Source of the DNA: VXOI01 sp965197575
Lineage (GTDB): Bacteria > Chloroflexota > Dehalococcoidia > Lucifugimonadales > UBA3495
DNA: 64,000 bases
Assembly (NCBI GenBank): GCA_965197575.1
Contig: OZ240214.1
Span: 2,666,001 to 2,730,000, forward strand
Direction of reading: 5' to 3'
The translations under genes were made by a program, and so were the position numbers. Of this stretch, positions 62,130 through 64,000 are shown one piece after another. The notes under the pieces were generated by a model that had not been told where the DNA came from, did not search any database, and worked only from the letters and a program-made list of their open reading frames with translations. Position 1 is the first letter of the stretch, and each line of letters opens with the position of its first letter.

Positions 62130-64000
62130 ATGATGATACACGCCGATAGCAAGGCTGTCAGGCCTGCCCGGCTCCTGCGATTCCTCGCTCTCGCAGCGGC
62201 CCTCTGCGGCGTCCTCTTCGCGGCCTCGCTCGTCATCGTGCCGCCGGCCTCCGCAGAAGACGTGACCATCTGGTCCGCCGACCTGGACGTGAAAACCCTC
62301 AATACCGCCCAGGACGAATTCGGTTGTTCCGAGAGTGGCCCCTTTAATGGGCAGTGCGGCAACTCCAATGTTCTATCCGACGACGACTTCAAGTTGCACG
62401 GTACGACGTACACGATCAAGAGGATCGAAGACGACGGCAGTGATCTGAAACTGACTCTGAATGCCCTCCTTCCCGAGAACGTGCTCGAGTTACTGACCCT
62501 ACAAGTGGGCGATACCGAGCTGGACTTCGAGGATGCCAGCGTCAACTCCAGCAACAAGCGTTACACCTGGGATTCCAGCCCCTCCTGGTCTTCGGGCGAC
62601 GACGTGGACCTCAGCATCAAGGACTCCAGCGGGCCGTCCCTGGTGAAGAACACCTCCCTGGGTGATGACGACAGGGACCTTTCCGAAAACGGTCATCGAA
62701 GTGCGCAAGCGTTCACGGCCGGCACGTGGGCGCAGGTCACATCTATCGGAATCGGGATTGGAGATGAAGTAGATGACGACGTCGAGGTCACGTTGCACAA
62801 GGGCGGGGGAAACACTCCCGGCGACAAACTGAAGACGCTGGAGAACCCCTCGAGCATCACCGAGGATTCGGTCAACGTGTTCACCGTTCCCGACGGCGGC
62901 ATCGTGCTGGAGGCATCGAAAACCTACTTCGTGCAGGTCAAAACGACCTCGAGCGACAGGGTAGCCGTTTCCGTGACCGATACCGATTCCGACGGCAACG
63001 ACGAAGACGCCGGGGGCGCGAAGAATTGGACCATCGACAATGATTCGTGGACAAACAGGCCTTCGAACGGTTCATGGCAAGAAAGCAATCGGTCGATGCG
63101 AATTGACGTCAAGGGCCAGGTCCTCCTGCCCCCGCCGACCAACCCGAGCGCTCGCGCAGTTGCGCCGATGCGGGTCACGCTCGAATGGGACAGGACCTTG
63201 CCGTCTCTAACAGGCACGATCGATCGCGACGACGGTTACAAGATCGAATGGTCCGCCGACGGCAGCGCGCCGTGGACGTCGCTGGTGAACTACACGAACC
63301 AGCACGGGACGTTCGACATCTGGTGCGTGTGCTACCCCACGCGATTCAACGACGACACCATCGCGCCCGGGACCACGCGCCACTACCGGGTCAAGGCGGT
63401 CGACGACGACGACGAGAGCGCCTGGTCCGACGTGGTCAGCGTCACGACGCCGGCGCTGGTGGAGTCCGATCAGGGCGAGTTCGAATTTGGCGCGGTGGTT
63501 TCGACACTCGACTCGTTCACCGACCAGAAGGTGTTCCGATTCGACCTGGACGCGAACGAGAGCTATCGGTTCAGAATCTCAGGGGGCGCGCGGGTGATCG
63601 TGACCGGCCCGTTCAGCACGGAGGTCATGAACGAAGTGCTGGAACCGAACAACGGGCTCAAACCGATATTCACGACGCAGGCCGAGGGCGAATACCAAGT
63701 CAAGATCTCGCATGGCGGGAACCTGAGCGCGGGACGATTCCACTTCATACTCGTACCGGAGAGCGAACCCGGGCTGTCGGAACTTACTTTTGGTCCCGGC
63801 GAAGGGCCAAACGACGTCGTACTCAACACCTACGGCGACACAGACCGGTTCGGATTGCGGGTGCAGCCGGGCAAGGCTTATCGAGTGCGGGTCGTGGGCA
63901 GGGAAACCGCCCCATTCCTGACCGCCGCGACGCCACGAATCAAGCGCGCAAATCCGCCGTCGATCCACACCGATCACAACATGGGCAAGCCGTGGGTGGA
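62130..64000 (+). CDS. Exported multidomain protein, 3'-incomplete
   Basis: Open from the ATG at 62130 to the window edge (623 codons, no stop). Signal peptide ending PPASA-ED after a long hydrophobic core (FLALAAALCGVLFAASLVIV). The first module (about 45-155, VTIWSADLDVKTLNT...LSDDDFKLHGTTYTIKRI) is a beta domain common in FN3-rich secreted proteins. A second beta module follows (SLGDDDRDLSENGHRSAQAF...FTVPDGGIVL), similar to residues 1230-1396 of the giant protein; then FN3 (about 330-435) and pre-peptidase-like domains. It is a probable surface or matrix protein related to its upstream neighbour. Confidence 0.85.
   Translation, partial: MMIHADSKAVRPARLLRFLALAAALCGVLFAASLVIVPPASAEDVTIWSADLDVKTLNTAQDEFGCSESGPFNGQCGNSNVLSDDDFKLHGTTYTIKRIEDDGSDLKLTLNALLPENVLELLTLQVGDTELDFEDASVNSSNKRYTWDSSPSWSSGDDVDLSIKDSSGPSLVKNTSLGDDDRDLSENGHRSAQAFTAGTWAQVTSIGIGIGDEVDDDVEVTLHKGGGNTPGDKLKTLENPSSITEDSVNVFTVPDGGIVLEASKTYFVQVKTTSSDRVAVSVTDTDSDGNDEDAGGAKNWTIDNDSWTNRPSNGSWQESNRSMRIDVKGQVLLPPPTNPSARAVAPMRVTLEWDRTLPSLTGTIDRDDGYKIEWSADGSAPWTSLVNYTNQHGTFDIWCVCYPTRFNDDTIAPGTTRHYRVKAVDDDDESAWSDVVSVTTPALVESDQGEFEFGAVVSTLDSFTDQKVFRFDLDANESYRFRISGGARVIVTGPFSTEVMNEVLEPNNGLKPIFTTQAEGEYQVKISHGGNLSAGRFHFILVPESEPGLSELTFGPGEGPNDVVLNTYGDTDRFGLRVQPGKAYRVRVVGRETAPFLTAATPRIKRANPPSIHTDHNMGKPWV

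Overview
The window is high-GC bacterial DNA, densely packed on both strands and heavily invaded by insertion sequences. No rRNA, tRNA or ribosomal protein gene is present, so placement is indirect. A formamidase, an imidazolonepropionase-like amidohydrolase, a berberine-bridge-type FAD oxidase and a beta-lactamase-fold hydrolase, together with very long FN3/cadherin/Calx-beta exported proteins, DUF5679, REP-like palindromes and many IS families, would fit an uncultured Chloroflexota genome of the SAR202/Dehalococcoidia type. That is an inference, not a demonstrated assignment.

Layout. 1-2.7 kb: an istB fragment, then a small locus with a stand-alone double zinc ribbon, a NERD nuclease-like protein, and a DNA methyltransferase fused to two HTH units and apparently translated from a leaderless mRNA. 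2.9-4.1 kb: a scrapyard of two abutting MITEs, an IS66 tail and an ISKra4 tail. 4.2-15.4 kb: ordinary chromosomal metabolism (aldo/keto reductase, ABC-F ATPase, amidohydrolase, FAD oxidase, PD-(D/E)XK-like protein, serine hydrolase, formamidase) broken once by a decayed IS701 element. 15.4-25.8 kb: a broken PIN toxin/antitoxin pair followed by IS1380 (itself carrying a nested IS66 and two tandem 90-bp IS110-derived units), a decayed IS630, an IS982, a complete IS110 and an IS4-family element that splits a small acidic-protein gene. 26-30.2 kb: a winged-helix/nuclease-like protein, a second NERD protein, a 53-aa protein and a PD-(D/E)XK nuclease with a Cys-rich tail. 30.4-37.4 kb: an istB tail, another MITE, a 1385-aa LRR lipoprotein, small zinc proteins including DUF5679, an FN3 relic, and a retropepsin-like protease with its partner. 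37.9-40.3 kb: a one-polypeptide two-component system (GAF-PAS-HisKA-HATPase-REC-winged helix). 41.0-60.1 kb: one 6357-aa exported adhesin-like protein. 60.1-62.0 kb: IS1182. 62.1 kb to the end: the start of a second exported multidomain protein.

Main observations. (1) The two exported giant-protein genes share an equally spaced 63-nt leader ending at the ATG, although the coding sequences diverge at once; this looks like common cis-regulation. (2) Two tandem 90-bp units made of the left and right ends of the resident IS110, each bounded by a CT core, sit inside an IS1380 transposase; removing them restores its conserved motif exactly. (3) Insertions can be dated by nesting: IS66 has a perfect 8-bp duplication, IS4 an 11-bp duplication whose removal restores an open reading frame, and IS701, IS1182 and two MITEs lie between CTAG repeats. 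(4) Two loci pair NERD proteins, which share a distinctive C-terminal motif, with zinc-ribbon, methyltransferase or other nuclease-like genes; they are candidates for undescribed DNA-defence or DNA-processing modules.
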